From Parus major (lineage: Eukaryota > Chordata > Aves > Passeriformes > Paridae): a stretch of DNA of 64,000 nucleotides. The notes below the pieces were generated by a model, which searched no databases, was not told the origin of the DNA, and saw only the letters and a list, made by a program, of their open reading frames with translations. A program made the position numbers and the translations under genes. This document shows positions 13,261 through 27,600 of this stretch, piece after piece; the stretch's first letter is position 1, and each line of letters begins with the position of its first letter. The stretch covers positions 19,017,875 to 19,081,874 of the forward strand of contig NC_031769.1 of assembly GCF_001522545.3 (NCBI RefSeq), in the 5' to 3' direction.

Positions 13261-14549
13261 GCTTGTCCCTCAGCAAGATTCTCTCTGCACCACTCAGCTA
13301 TTTCTTATTGCACAAAACTCACTCAAACACCCATTCTACTTTTCGGGTTGTTGTCTCTTTATTAGATAAAAATGTCATTTATGCTTTTCTTGCTGTGAAA
13401 TGGGATCTACTAAAAGTGCTGGAGAGCATATAAAATTATCTGCAAATGGCTCACTTCTGAGCTGTTTAATTTTCTGTCGAGCTGGCCTGTAATACTTCTG
13501 TCATGGGTAACCCAGAATGTCATTGTGTTTCATATCTATATTCATATCTCTTCCTCTCTTTAAACCCCAGCACATCCAGAACCAGAATTGTGGGGCAGCT
13601 GGGACATGCTGGTCCATTTAGAAGGCCAGGGCACCAAAGCTGCCTCCCTTTGCCTGGTAGAGTTTGATGGAGAATCATCCTGGGGAGAGAGCTGGTGCCA
13701 TTTACCCTCTGTCTTTCAAGGTACGATGGCACCAGCTTGGGAGGGGAATTCCTGGCATTTTGGGTATCTCTTTGCTCCTGGAGGGTTCCTGAGATTTAGC
13801 AATTTTGTATCTAGTGGTTATTTACTGGGCATTTGTTTTGCCTTTTGCTGTTCCACTTGTTAGAAAATGGCATTTCTTCAATTACACCTACTAGCATTTA
13901 TTCCTTATTTTTGGAAAGGGATTGGTTAGGACTAAGAGGATGTAACTAATTTTAAAGTCTTCTCTTTAAATTGTCCTAATTCAAGACAGCTTATTGCTAG
14001 TCTGCCAGTTTAGGGTCTGCACAGGAGAAACATTTTTGCCAACTCTTATTTTGTTTTTTTGGTCAATTCAAGATTTTTTATTTTTATGAGTCTGAAAACA
14101 AAAAATGGTTTGGACATTTCCAAAGTAGTACTCAAACTTACAGAGGGTTTTTTTATCCCATCCTCTTTTTATTTGTCACGTAGCTGACATTATGCAATAA
14201 GAAGTAGTTATGAAGGTGGTTACCAAGCACTTTTCAAATATTTGGACACTGTAACTATATGCTGTTTAGGAAAACTCTTCATAAAGATAAGAAATTCTTC
14301 AGTCAAAGATATCTGAATAATGTCCACAGAGAAAAAAAAATCAATTATCTCTCATCTCTGTATTGGAAAAAGAAAAGAGAGCTCTGAGAAAAAATAGTAT
14401 TTGATCATATGGTTAAAGACTATGTCTTTCCTTATGAACACACAGACCTTGTTTTGAAGCAAATGGAAATCTGTGGCAGGAAAAGCAGAGGAGGTTTTCA
14501 AACAATCAGGATTCAAAGAGTGTGCTTCATGAAGCAGAGATAAAATAGG

Positions 14550-14755
14550 GAGGAAAAGTCTCAATGTGTGGCTGAGCACTGGAACAGCTCCCCAGGGCAG
14601 TGGTGACAGCACCAGGCTGACAGAGTTCAAGGAGCGTTCGGACAATGCTGTCAGGCACATGGTGTGGCTCTTGGGGATGGATCTGTGCAGAACAAAGTAT
14701 TGAACTCAATAATCCTGTGGGTCCCTTCCTACTCAGGATATTCTGTGATTCTATG
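14550..14755 (+). mobile_element. CR1 LINE 3' end, truncated
   Basis: Matches the well-known 3' part of avian CR1: GAGCACTGGAACAGCTCCCC, CAGGCACATGGTGTG, GGGTCCCTTCC, and a terminal pair of 8-mers ATTCTGTG-ATTCTATG. It is 5' truncated like most bird CR1 copies. The insert is on the plus strand, antisense to the gene. Confidence 0.88.
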
Positions 14756-15922
14756 AATATATGTTGTGAGAAACAAATAAATAATAACTAGGCAGAATGT
14801 TATGTATTTCCACACATATATACTTTGGCTCTGTTTCTTATCTGGTTTCTTATCTAAAATCACAAGGGGATTTACTTTTAAAGAAATGCTATTCCCATTT
14901 TTTTTCACAAAATCAGATACCTTCAAGATACCACATATTATCTAAAACTATAGTGGTTTAGACTGATTTTGAAAATCTGAACTCATTATCAGATGACTAT
15001 CTAGATTTTTATTACATAGATTTTTATTTCTTTCTTCCTGCTATCCAGCTATATGGAAAGTTGTCAGAGTCACTATCCTTTTATTGGGTTATTCAGTGAA
15101 AAAGTATGAGATTCTCTCTTCTTTCTGCTATGTTCAAATGATAAACAGTCATAAGCATAGCTTAAATTAGATGCCAGTTATAATGTTCATTTCCTTCCAC
15201 CTTGAACAAAGAGAGTGGCCTACAGCTCTGGCCCTTTGGGATACCCTCCTTCTCATCTTGATACTTGAACCTGCACCTATCACAAATGTTTGGTATGGCA
15301 TTGCATATATTCTGATGTTGTTTGGAAGTCAATGCAAATTATTTTACTCTGAAGGAACTTCAGGATTGGGTCTATAGCATGCATCTATTGTGAGATTTGA
15401 AACTGCTTTATGGAGATGTCTTAAGAAAATCCTACCCACCACACGAAAGAGTGACTCACCAAGGTTTAAATAAAGATTTGATACATTCTGAGGCCTAAAT
15501 GAGAAGGCACTAAACAGGTTTTCTATTCATGAATGTAAGCCTAAATTCATATAAGCAGCAACATATAATTTAATTTTTGAATATTGAAAATTTCCCTGAT
15601 GTTAAAAGGGGAACAGATAAGTTCAAAGGGAAAGAAAAAACTTGAGGATCATTATTCTGAGACTAAATACGGCTCAGTAAGACTGAATTACAAATGGCTG
15701 CCAATGGGAAATGTATTAGGGTAAAACAGTATGTATTATATATTTTTCTTACACTTTTTCCCCTTATACAATTTCCCTGACATCCAGAACTGTTGGATAC
15801 AGGTTATATTTCTAGATACACTTTTTTCTTACTTCCTGTGGCTGACCAGAAAATCTGAGTGTATCTATCTTAAATTTGATTGAACATAATTTTCTTTGTC
15901 ACACAGTTTTTGCAATATATTT

Positions 15923-15942
15923 TTTTCTAGAAATCTAGAAAA
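15923..15942. repeat. 9 bp foldback
   Basis: TTTTCTAGA and TCTAGAAAA are perfect inverted arms separated by AA. Confidence 0.6.
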
Positions 15943-17733
15943 GGTGATCTAAAGGGATGGTTGTGGCTATATCTCATGACTGTCTTATAATGGTTCAAGT
16001 AAATTTAAAATCCAATTCTTGGAGGTTATTAAGGTTTAGGGAACTGGGACCCCTTTGCGCACATTTTAAAAATATCCTTGGGCTTGAATGTAAAGCTAAA
16101 ACCTGTCTTATATTTCACAGATTCTGATTTTTTCCATTTGTTTTTTTCACTTGGTCAGTATAAGGATTATATATAACCTTTACAGAAAGTTTAGTTTGTG
16201 CTTTGCTACACAGCAGTGGGGAGACTTGGAAGAATTACGACATTTCAAAGCAAATGTTTCACCTAAGTGAAAGCTGCCAACATTCACTGAAAATTTTACT
16301 GTACTTCAGGTCCTAAGAGGCAAATCTGACCCTTTTGTTGTAATCTGTGTGGTGAAGTCAAGAATTATGGCAACATCAGAAAAAAGCCCCAACCCATTGC
16401 ATGTGGGAAATAGCACTTTCAATATTCACAATTCCACCAAGGTCAGATGACACAGTGTTAGAGATGACATATCCTGTCCGTGTTGAATGTTTTGCACTAT
16501 TTGAATTGCCTTTTTATCTCCAGTGTATCCTTACATAATAATGTGTTCCACTGGAGACAGATCTTTCAGGTGAAAGGAAAGCTGCAGGGGGGTGTGGTGG
16601 GAAATTTGCAGTGACTGTCCTTTCTCATGTGCTAAGCTTATTGGCTAAAGAGGCATTTTTTTAAAAATGCTTTATAAAGAAGGGAATGGATGAAAAAAAA
16701 GCTCAGAAGTAAAAAGGATATTAAAATAAAATGATCAAAGTTGATAAAAAGTTGTTCACAAAACAGAAGAAAATAAATAAAATACTTAGCTAATGTTGAG
16801 CAGCTACAGGAAATAAACAAGGCGGCAAACATAGACTAAAAACAGAAATTAAAAAGCAGAGAATGATAAAGAAAGGTGAAGTGGGAGAATAAACACAGAA
16901 GCACATCCAGATTAATTTTATTCAAATTAATTATTTCAGTAAGCAATACTAATACTGAACTGGTGATAAGCATGACTGATGGTGGAAGAGCAAATACTGT
17001 TTTCTCAAATACTCTGGAGCCTCAGGTGCCACATGATATTTGCACTCATCTTTATATCCAAGTTTCATCCCAAATATTCATTTAAAAGTGTCAACACTGT
17101 TCTTTTTGAATAAACCAAAATTACTTAAGCAATTAGTTAAAGCAGTACAATTTAGAGGTACAAGCTCCCAAAGAGTTGCAGCTAAATAGGGCCTAGCAGG
17201 TAACTTGACTGCATAAAAGAGCTGGAGCATCATTCAGTGCTGACTTTGTACTGAGATTTACCTTCTTCCAGTAGATCTCCACAAGCACAAATATTTCACT
17301 TGGGTGATCTCTGGAAGACATCACAAAATATATTCACTATTTATTTGTTTCTTGAGAATACTGCTCCAATACGTAGAAGTTCTATTCAATTATTACCACA
17401 CTAAATTACATCAAATTTGCCCATCTGGTTTATTTCTCTAGTAATGAATGAGTGGAAAAATAGAGTATTCTGATTCTCATAAGCATAATAAAGTTTGGTT
17501 ATTAGGTATCTTTGGGTTAATGCTAGGATTTAAATTAGGTATAGCAATAGTTTTTAGAATTTCTACAGTGCCTCCTATTTTAGCTGAAGTAGAAAATACT
17601 ATGAGAAAGACATTAATGAATATAAAATCTGATTCAATGCTTTGGAATTTTTGGTCCCTCTGAAACTAGAAATAGAAATGTTTTTTGACTTTTATTTTGA
17701 AAAATTAAGACAAATATAGATAAAGTTTTGTGG

Positions 17734-17748
17734 TTTTTTTTTTTTTTT
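17734..17748. repeat. Poly-T run
   Basis: Uninterrupted T run of about 15 bases, with no recognisable retroposed body beside it. Confidence 0.7.
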
Positions 17749-19947
17749 AAATCAAGCTGTTATTTACAAATTTGAAGATGATCATTACAAGTAAATAAAA
17801 ATTAAATCCTTTGGTCCCTAGGATGTAAACTAAGATCTTCACACAACTTCATCAGCAGAAAGTCATAGGCAGAAGTGGTACGAATATATCTCATTTAGCA
17901 GCTGATTCTGAACTAGATCCTGTGCCAGCTCCCTCTGCATTAGCATCAGCTGAAAGCTGCTTCTGCACTAGGCCTGGCTTGACCTAGCACTACCTTGACA
18001 GCACCTTGATGAGGTGTTCAGAAATATTCTGGATATCTAGGAACTGCCATGCCTGATATGGACTGACTACTTTAAACACATAAAAACCACAACTGAATTA
18101 GAGCTGCTGGCAATGCTTTATTACTTCAAGCTCCCAACCAGCTAAATTGTGATTGCTTCCATTTAGAATGTGTTGCCTCTGGAAACTCAAAGTAATTAAA
18201 GACAAGCTGAAAAATAATAATACAGAGAGAGGAATAAAAGATCTGCAGAAGTATATCTCTCTCCTGAAAGAAGGAACATTACACAAAACCTGCACTGCAG
18301 GTAATACACTTTTCTTTGAGCTAGGTCATTGAATAAACATAATGAGCAGCAGTCAAAGCAGGACTGACAGTGGATTAAGTAAACTCTCACACTGATTCTG
18401 TTACAGAAAAATGTTCTTGCTCAAATATCTACAGGACAATGCTTTTATACTACTGGAAGCTAATACTTTCATATTCTACTATCTGAATATTTAAGAAGCT
18501 TTCAAGCAACAACAGTTAGCAAAAAACAGCACCTCCTCCTAAGTAGCTCTTTGTCAGGAACAGTATTAAAAATTAGATAGATTGTTTATTTTCCCTAAAT
18601 TGCTGTGGTTTATTGTATTACATGGATTTTATGTAGTTCTCTTGCCTCTTCACAAGTTCTACCAGCCAGCAAGGATTATTAGGATAGAACTCTTCCAAGA
18701 ATAGTATGAAACCAACCTTAATTAACAGCATCTAGACATAGTTTTTTTTTGTCTGGAGAGATTATGTATCAAGTTGCAATGTATGGACATAGATAATGCA
18801 TGAGTTTTTGACTTATTCAACTGTAAGTAACCAATGTAACTCCAACAAATTTTATTCAGGCTAAACTTATGATAGATCACGTTTGTAAGAGCAACAGCCT
18901 ATGTAATTCTTAAGACATGGCTAAAAAAGGTGATTAATGTAATATGGGTGGAACAAATGCCTGTTATGCACATAGTCTGCAGCTTATTGAATTACATTCC
19001 AAAATATTATTTGCCTCAGCCTATTTAGAGAAAATAAACAAAACTCTTATTCAGCTTGAGACTGAACAAATGTCACCTGCATGAACACATTATTTCACTT
19101 GAAACTTTAATCAGCATGTGTTTAATTCCTCCAGGAGGTGCTTATCACAATAAAAATAATAAAAGAAAATGTTTCTTGAACAGCATGACAACTAGGTCAT
19201 ACACAGGCTGTCCTATCTGAATAAGAGCTGTATTAATAGAAAAAAATGTTATCAAATAAGATTTTTATAACCTTCATATTGGCATTTATTTAACAATAAT
19301 AATTCCTAGCTGTCCCTTAATCATTTAGTTCTGCTGATATTTCTATCAGAATCTGTATTTGCATGTATCCTGTTTTTTTTCTTCTGATATGGTATCATAT
19401 AATACAGTTTGTTTTCAGAGTAAACCACTGCTTTGCTCACAGAAAAAAAACAGGGCATTTTAAGACATTAGAATTCTTTTTCTAGATTAAGTACTTGTGT
19501 AGCAGAAGTGAGATTGTAAATACTTGAAGAAAATGTTACTGAGGCAAATGTGGTACATGTTTGCATTTTATGAAGAGAGTGAAGATAAAAACTTAACAAC
19601 TTTCTTTGAAAGTAATTGTGAACTACTTTGTTACTTATAAAACCCTTTGATCCCAAACTAATCTCTTCTCTGATTTTTTCATACAGGAAAAAACCAATAT
19701 AGTGGAATAGCAGTAAATTCCTCTCAGCTATGGTTCAGGCCCTCAATGCCGGTAATATTCTGAGTTGCTATAATTATTTGTGTGTTCAACTTCTAAGTAA
19801 AACACAAAGCTGTCGTCTATAAACCATGAGAAAAAGAAATTATGTCAGATTCTGTAACTGTGATATACATTGAAATAAAAAATACCACAGTTTTCCTTGC
19901 CCTCTGAAGAGAGAACATGTATGGTGTATATTTGTATAGTAGCATAC

Positions 19948-20149
19948 CTCCATCAATGCATTCTGGGGTGAAAGAAATATCATCCAGAGCAAATTCCGTG
20001 GGCTGACTCCATCCCACTTCAGCTTCAAAGGCAACTCTAAAAAGGCTGTTACTGGAGAGAACTGCACTTCCATACATCCATTTGTTTTCTTCGTTTCTGC
20101 TGGAAGACCACATAAGGATCTCCATCCCATGTTCTTCAACTGTGTATAC
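19948..20149 (-). CDS. MALRD1: MALRD1-like exon: C-terminal third of a MAM domain
   Basis: This 202 bp exon enters in phase 0 and leaves in phase 1, with 67 codons plus one base. The acceptor has a strong pyrimidine tract ending in cctcaacag; the donor is AG|gtatgc. It finishes the MAM domain begun at 29670. VYTVEEHG opens the exon, Trp14 and Trp24 lie in the later strands, FRVAFEAEVG is at 37-46, ALDDISF at 54-60, and the closing Cys at 64. Cys-to-Cys length over the three exons is about 162 residues, normal for MAM. The trailing IDG plus one base joins GC of the exon at 5740 to give Gly-Gly, a short linker into the next LDLa. No in-frame stop or frameshift is present. Confidence 0.93.
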
Positions 20150-20859
20150 CTGTTGAGGAGAGGACAAAGAGATGCAAAGGAGTAAGCATTAAGCAGCTTG
20201 GGGGAGTAACAGCCCAAGTGCAGCAGCGCATCTCCCTGCTTGGGCAGTACTGACTCTCCTAGGTATGGTTCAGATCCACTTCCATATTGGTGATGGCCAA
20301 ATGTTACTGAATACTTTTCAATAGTTCAGCTTCAAATATAAAGCTGCTGGGAAAAGAAAAGGAAACAAACAAACGAACAAAAAAAAGAGCTGCTAATCCT
20401 ATCACTAATTGCAAAATCTACAAAGAGTCTCAGCCTGACATAGAAGATAATGAGTAAAGACTTAACCCCAAATTCATTTTAAAATTGAAGAAAGACTGAG
20501 AAGGATCTTGAGCTATGCTTTCATCTCTAAAAGGTGACCTCCATATAGTTAGACTGAGTGAAGATTTTAGAGATATAAATAAAAGACATAGCAACTAGGG
20601 ATTTAAGTCTGTCATCCGGTACAAGCAATTTATAATACAGTTTGGGAGAGTCACAAAGTTATTGCAAACATATTTAGCAAAGGCATGAATAAAAATAAAT
20701 AAAATAATTAAATACTGAAAGCAATAAGTATTGCAATGAATGAAGTCCCAGTTAGCCAACAACTAGTGAATTTAGGCCAAGAACATGAAACTGGAGAATA
20801 CAGAGGTATTTGCTTTTCCTACTTGGATGTTAGAAATCCTTATACAATCTGACCAGGTC

Positions 20860-20882
20860 AAAAAAAAAAAAAAAAAAAAAAA
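20860..20882. repeat. Poly-A run, 23 bases
   Basis: Uninterrupted A run. It has no clear target duplication or retroposed sequence before it, so a retroposon tail is not supported. Confidence 0.85.
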
Positions 20883-22305
20883 GATAAAGAACTGGAGTAA
20901 AGAAAGTAATCATATTCTAACCATTCCAGATAATAAATAGTTCTTTAATAATCAATCTATAATCAAGCTGAAAATTGATTCTATTTATTCTAAATAACCA
21001 ATATCCTCATCACTTTCAGAAACATAATTCTCATAAACTAATTTTCCAGTGACCTGTAGGTTCATGTTGCCAGCTGAATGCACCAGTTAAATAATGGAAC
21101 AAAAACCCCTAGGCCCAAGAAAATTACAAACTTGAGCCCATGCTAACGATCTGTATAATTCAATACCAATGATTCTCCCAGTCCACCTGGTGGGACAAAT
21201 AAGATAAAAATCCAAATGGCACCATAAATCCCATATACTTTGGAAAACTTGGTATTGATTAAAATATCTATGATGCCTGAAAACTCTTTCAAGTTATATT
21301 ATTTTTGGAGTAAGGCAACAAGAAAGAATACTGACATAGAGTAATTCAAATCAGGACCAAATTTTGTCAAGCCTGATCTTTGGTTACAGGACTGTGTAAC
21401 AGCAATATCTTGTCACTGTCTTCCTAAACACACACCTCCTGTAGGGCTAAAAGGACAGGTGTTGAGAAGAAATAGATGGTTCAACACATAAAATAAAATG
21501 AAAAAATATCTGTAACAATTTTTCACATTAACAGGCTCTGAGGTCTTAATAAGTTGAAACCCTTCATGTGAGGTTAGGACAATGTTAAGCATGTGTTTGT
21601 TTCTGGAACCATTCACTATTTCATCAATCATGAAATATGACAATCTTGATGATCTGGAATTTTACAGCATATAACAATGTTAGCATGGTTTTAGCTATAT
21701 GCAGTGATATTTGCTTTTAGAAGGTAAATATTGAGGTAATATCCCTTTCAGTATATCTCATTGTTAAGTCTCACAGCTGCACAAATAGCTATCGGGGAAG
21801 TGGGAAGAGTCCAAAACATTTGAAGACAATACTAGCATCTTTCCTAGAGGATACTTAAAGATGTTCCCATTGTTTAAAGCCAGATTTATTTTTTTTTCCA
21901 ATGGTTTCTCAGGTTATTAGGAGAAGTTTCTCATACTGAAAGTTTCAAGGCACAATAACTGCTTGAACAGGTCTGTCTACATACAGAGCAATTTCCTTGT
22001 GTCCATACAAAGTCTGGTCTCAGATGCAGCAAGGACCCTTTCTGTGCACATAGAGATCCATCCTGCAGCTCAAGCACAGGATGAACAATGAACCAGTCAG
22101 GAATCCTGCTGTATGTGCACTGGCCAGGGGGTCTGGAATGGCAACAAATCAAACTGGGTTTTAAGTGTGACACTTTGATGACCTTAGCTCCTGTTCACAC
22201 AAATGCAAAGTCATCTTACATGCCTTTTCTTTTTATTCTTTGAGATTCGACTTGTATTTACCATAGAGTAAGGGTATGAAGATTTGTCATTACTAATGGA
22301 TTAAT

Positions 22306-22330
22306 TAACATGTTAATTGTTAACATGTTA
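22306..22330. repeat. Paired TAACATGTTA palindromes
   Basis: The perfect 10 bp palindrome TAACATGTTA occurs at 22306-22315 and 22321-22330 with ATTGT between them. Confidence 0.75.
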
Positions 22331-23092
22331 TGGTAATTTATGTGACTCTGTCCTCAGGTTTGACTAAAGTTTAAACCTGGTATATAACAATCAAATATGT
22401 AATTGAGGAAACTGATATCATTTAATGTAGATCTCTAAACTGGTACATTGCAAATCTTTTTAACTCCCAGTTCTGCTTCATTTGTCATGTACTCTCCTGG
22501 ACTAATCCTTCCATCCCACTGCTTGCCAAAGTACTCCTGAAAACCTGAGACGTCCTTTTTCTGTCCATAAATGTGCCAGGGAAGGGTCTGTGTTCTTAAA
22601 TTTGTTCTAAAAAAGTTAGATGAAATTTCTAGAAGAATGACACATAACTGAAAATGTGTGCTAAAACAAATGGGTTTAAAGGAGAGTTCAGAAAAATGGG
22701 AAGTCCAAGGACTCTGTTTCTTTAGCAGGGGATCCAGGTCTTATTCTCTCTGAAGCTGTGCCCAGTGAAAGTGAAGAAACATAATAATATCTTCTTTCCT
22801 GGGGCTACCCATGCCACTCAATGTTTGAGCATCTTCTGGATCAGGATCATACATCAAGTCTGTACAAGACTTTTGCTGACCTGTGTAAACATTTACAGCA
22901 CATGAAAGGTCGAGCAAATCTTCATGGGTAAGATCTTCCTAAAGCCCTGGAAGGGTGTAACTCTGCGGGGCTTAATTCCTCCAGCACCACCTTCCTGCAC
23001 AACATCCTATCTAAAGCTAGCCTGGTAGTGAAAACAACTTAAGATGTGCAAGATGAACCCCACTATACGATATGTAATGGGAGAAAAACAAC

Positions 23093-23160
23093 CACCAAAC
23101 AAAAAAACAAGCAAAACAAAATCCCCCAAAACAACAAAACCCTCAAAACAACCAAACAAC
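23093..23160. repeat. A/C-rich low-complexity tract
   Basis: Plus strand made of AAAC and CCAAA-like units, the complement in style of the T/G tracts elsewhere in the window. Confidence 0.7.
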
Positions 23161-26009
23161 AAGTTGTAGCAAAATCCCATTGAACAACTCTGTATTTTTC
23201 AGTCTGATAAGATTGTTCTCCAGCCTAATACTGATCTAGCTGATCCACAGAGAACAACATTCTTCACAAAATCCTATTTACCTCCTTAAAGTCATGACTT
23301 AGTTCTAATTCTCCACAGAATATCCTGTGTGTTACAAACTTCTGAATTCTTTTTTCAGCTTCTATTTCATTTTGAGGATAGGGAAAGTCATTTTTAAGAA
23401 CATAAAACATAAACTATTTTCTATTTGTTAATCAGCAGTAACAAGTCATGGCTATCCTGTACCCTCATCCTGACTTTTCAATATGATATATTATCTTTCT
23501 GATCTTGCCTGAATCTAGCAGCTGGAATGCTGGAAGGTACTACATTCCACCTTGTCTAATAAATAAGAAAGCAATGCAGTTCTGAAGGGTGCATAATAAG
23601 AGGTGTAGTCTCCCACCACTGACAACTTGGAGCCTTTAATTGCCAGCGGAGGAAACAGGAAAATCTTGAGAAAGAGAACCGGTATTTTCACTTCATTAGG
23701 CACCAGAGACTTGTGTCAGATGAGAAAAATTTCCATTGACTCCAGTGAATAACAATGCCATGTTTTCTGCTTTAAGATCATGCCTTTGAACTCTTCATTT
23801 TCCTCAGCAGTCATCATCACATCTTCCTTGGACTCCAGTCCCACCAGAGACAGACTGAAATTGCTTTTCTTAAGTCCACAAATCAGATTACAAAATTTTA
23901 TCGTATTTCATTGTCCCAATAGAGAAGCACTTAAAAAATGACTTACCACTTTTCTCTTTGTTCCTCTAAACTTTTGTTTGAAGTAATAAAAATTTTGCCT
24001 AAACATTAGTTTGAAGTAACAAAATATTTATGGTTTTTGAGTAAAGTTGACCCGTCTTATACCAACATTTATTATAAGTCAGTTCTGTTAGTATCAACAA
24101 ATGCCAAGGCAGAAAACTGATATATTATCTATGCTACCACATCAGGAATTTCAGTTCTAATTCTCCACTGCGTGAGTATGGCAGACTCCTGAGGTAAATG
24201 GGCAGAAAAGCGTAATAAACACAGTGTTTTCAGTCTAACTGACAGATGATCAATAGAATTTCCATTGGAATGAAACAGATGTGAAAACAACATTCATTTT
24301 TTGCTGGAGCTGCTCTCCTGCACCATTAAATTCAACAAAGTAGTCATAAAAATGTAAAGAGAAATGTGAGGGTTTTTTAAAATTTACATTTGCAGCATAA
24401 TGCAGCAAAATTTCTTTCTATTAAGAGGTATTTTTGTCCAGAGCATATTAATTGATATATTAGACCAGGCTTGTACTTAGTGCTTGATAACTCCCCTTTC
24501 AAAGACTCTTACCAAATACTTCTAAGGAAAGCTAGTGGGTTTGCTCTTAAACATTACAAAACACTTTTTTTCTCCTGTTGGTTAATGATATGTTGAAGTC
24601 CTGAAGCAGGAGTATTCAGATCTCTTTTAAATATCATCCATTCGATGTTAATGCAAGAGTTCCTGTAAACATTGTGTCCTTTCTAAAAATAATAATAATA
24701 GCCCAGACTTCTGGTTTCCCTATGAACAAATTACAGAGTTTATGACAATGGAATTGTGCAACTGAAATGTGCATTGTGAATACAGAATAGAGGCACTTCT
24801 ATTCCCTTTTTCCCTTTCCTCAGTGACTAGTTCCTTTTCTGAGCAAGAATAGGATTGTTCCCATAACTCTACATTATTTTGTGTCGTTCTAACACTTCTA
24901 TTTCTTATAGCATTAAAATTCTCATTTTTATCTTTCTTTTACAGATTCCTTGTATGTCATTTTAATCACACATCTCAGTGTGCCCTATATCTGCAGTCCT
25001 TTTAATTCTTTTTTCAAATTCAGACTCGACCAGATAGCTGTCTTTCAGATAAAAACTATATCAGCTTTTGTACTGATGTTATTATATTCTGGCACATTAT
25101 TCAAACTTCCTATTACAGTTTGACTTCTTTCACCTCCAGTACAAACTGAAAAAAAAATCTTCACACAGCTGTTGTTTTAGAAGTTTTGGGCTGTTGATTT
25201 TATTGCTTTTCTTCTTTGTTCTTTTTAGGCTTTTTTCTTTTTCACTTGAATGGGTAGAGTTAATTTATATTCTTGATTTAATAACAGCTACAGCTGATAC
25301 TGAAATAGCTTATTAGTTTGATAGAAAAGAGCAAAATGTCCACAGAAGTAAATTGATTCTGTGATGGGATGATATTCCTTGCTGAGCCCTTCAGTCTGTT
25401 GTGAATACATTTCTACATAAAGAGTACATGTAGCAAAGCCATAAACAGGGAACTTTATTTATATGTGGGAGTAAGACAATTCTTTATGAAATTGAGGCAA
25501 TGGGAGTAAATTAAACTAGTCTGCTTAAAAAGAAAAAAAAAATTAAAAAGGAGACTCTGGCTGTCTGCCTACTAACTCACATATAGGCCACACACATCTA
25601 CTTATTCACAAATTCTAAGTGTTCTGTGATGCTTAAAAACATTCAAAAGTTCCTTCAAAGAGTCTCATCATCAATCTTGCATGCTTTAAGGTCCAAGATA
25701 CTTGAATTTAAACAGATAGTTAATCACAGATAATCTCACAGTATTTCAGCTATCACTAGATCAAAAAAAGGAATTTATGTTTGCTTTTTACTGCTGCTTA
25801 TATGAACTTCATGAAATACAGCTTTTTTTTTATCAATAAGTAAATTTACAGCAATACTTGGAGTAATAAACTACGTGCTAGAGATAAAATTGATATGCAA
25901 ACCCCATCCTGAAAAAAATACTAGAAGAAAAGTAAAGATAAATGGCAGAACAAAGGGTAAAATTATCCTTGGGCTGGGTGTAAGGAGAAGAAGGTGGAGA
26001 GTTTACCAG

Positions 26010-26178
26010 TGGCACAAGTTGCCCTTAGAGGCTGAGTAGTCTCCATTTGTGGACATTTTTCAAGGCTGGATAAATTTCTGAGGCACCCAGCATCATCTTG
26101 CAGCTGACTCTGCTTGGAGCAAGAGGTTGGACTAGAGACCACCTGAGGCCCTTCCAGCCTAATTGCACTATAATCCCA
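26010..26178 (+). mobile_element. CR1 LINE fragment, diverged
   Basis: Recognisable CR1 3' segments: AAGTTGCCCTTAGAGG, then GAGGTTGGACTAGAGACCAC and GAGGCCCTTCCAGCCTAA. The 3' 8-mer tail is decayed. Plus strand, antisense to the gene. The 5' edge is approximate. Confidence 0.75.
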
Positions 26179-26743
26179 TGGAACAGTGCTATGATGTGAA
26201 GAGCTCTTCCAGTGGAGAAAACAGTGGTAAAAACTTCCTGACTTAACTCAATGTCCAATACTACAAAAATATTCTTGTTCACTTTTAACATTATCTAATA
26301 TTTTGTCACTGACTGAAAAATTAACTTGTCCTGTATTTTCACAATTTAACAAACCCTACAGACAGGAGCCTTTCTGAGGTCACTTAAAAAGGAACAGTGC
26401 AACATATTTATTCAGTGAGTCACATGAAGTGAGTTGTTTGCCAAGAGGTCACATCCCCTCTTGGGCTGTTACTGGATTACTTAACAACCAAAAGTGTACT
26501 TGTTAAGGGTGCTTGGGGAACAGCAAGATGATAATTTCATGGAAGCTTGGGCTATAACTGTTAATACAGTTTAATACCTTATTTCCAATTGTTTTAATAA
26601 AACACCTTTCACACATGGTTACATTAATATTTTTAAAACATTTAGTTTGAACCACTAAACTTTAGAAATTGCCTCTGTTTTACATTAGAGTGAATTCCGC
26701 AGAGAACTGTGCTGGTATTGGGTAGGTGTTAGTATTCTAGTCA

Positions 26744-27139
<396 letters not shown>

Positions 27140-27319
27140 TTAAAATGAAGATAAAAAGCATTAAATTTAGAGTTTAGTTTTTCAGTACTATTTTTTGCTT
27201 TATTTTACAAGCATTTTTATAAACACAGATGCTAGTTTTGTTTTTTTCTTTTTACCACTTACATGTATATCATACCATGGTTGTATGGAGATAATTCCTT
27301 GATAATGCTTTGTGTATTT

Positions 27320-27597
27320 CACATAATTTGAAAATACCTTGGGTTGGAAGGCCCTTAAAATCATCTAGTTCCAACCCCATGCCATGGACAGGGATGCCAC
27401 CTTCTGCATCAGGCTTCTCAAGGCACACCCAGCTTAGCCTTGAACACTTCCAAGGATGGGGCATCTGCAGCTTCTGCACAAATTTTTCCAGTGTCTCTCT
27501 GCCTTCTGAGCATTTCTTTCTGATTTCCTAATTTCTAATCTAAGTGTCTCCTCTTTCAGTAGAAAAAGATGTTCCTTGTCCAAGATGTCCCTTGTGC
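27320..27597 (-). mobile_element. CR1 LINE 3' fragment
   Basis: Read on the plus strand it gives the complement of CR1: TTGGGTTGGAAGGCCCTTAA, ATCTAGTTCCAACCCCATGC, CCTTGAACACTTCCAAGGAT and CTCCTCTTTCAGT. Minus-strand insert, same sense as the gene. It abuts a second CR1. Confidence 0.85.
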
Positions 27598-27600
27598 TAA

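Larger units (their letters stand above)
5741..19947 (-). other. MALRD1: Intron between the MAM-closing and tandem-LDLa exons
   Basis: This 14207 bp intron is the largest complete one here. It contains an AAAT/AAAC simple repeat (6307), a 26 bp tandem duplication (10085), two old palindromic repeats (11021, 11237), a 61 bp-spaced duplication (12331), a three-arm inverted repeat (12859), a CA-rich tract (13180), a CR1 3' end (14550) and a short foldback (15923). The open frames in it look like chance. Confidence 0.85.

Noticed and set aside
13132..13369. His/Thr-rich plus-strand frames.
   Set aside because: They are produced by the CA-rich simple repeat.
17448..17663. Hydrophobic plus-strand frame that could suggest a small membrane protein.
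   Set aside because: AT-rich composition, no similarity I recognise and no gene context. Chance is the simpler reading.
20860..20882. Poly-A run as the tail of a processed pseudogene or retroposon.
   Set aside because: No recognisable retroposed body before it and no target duplication, and CR1 elements in birds do not end in poly-A.
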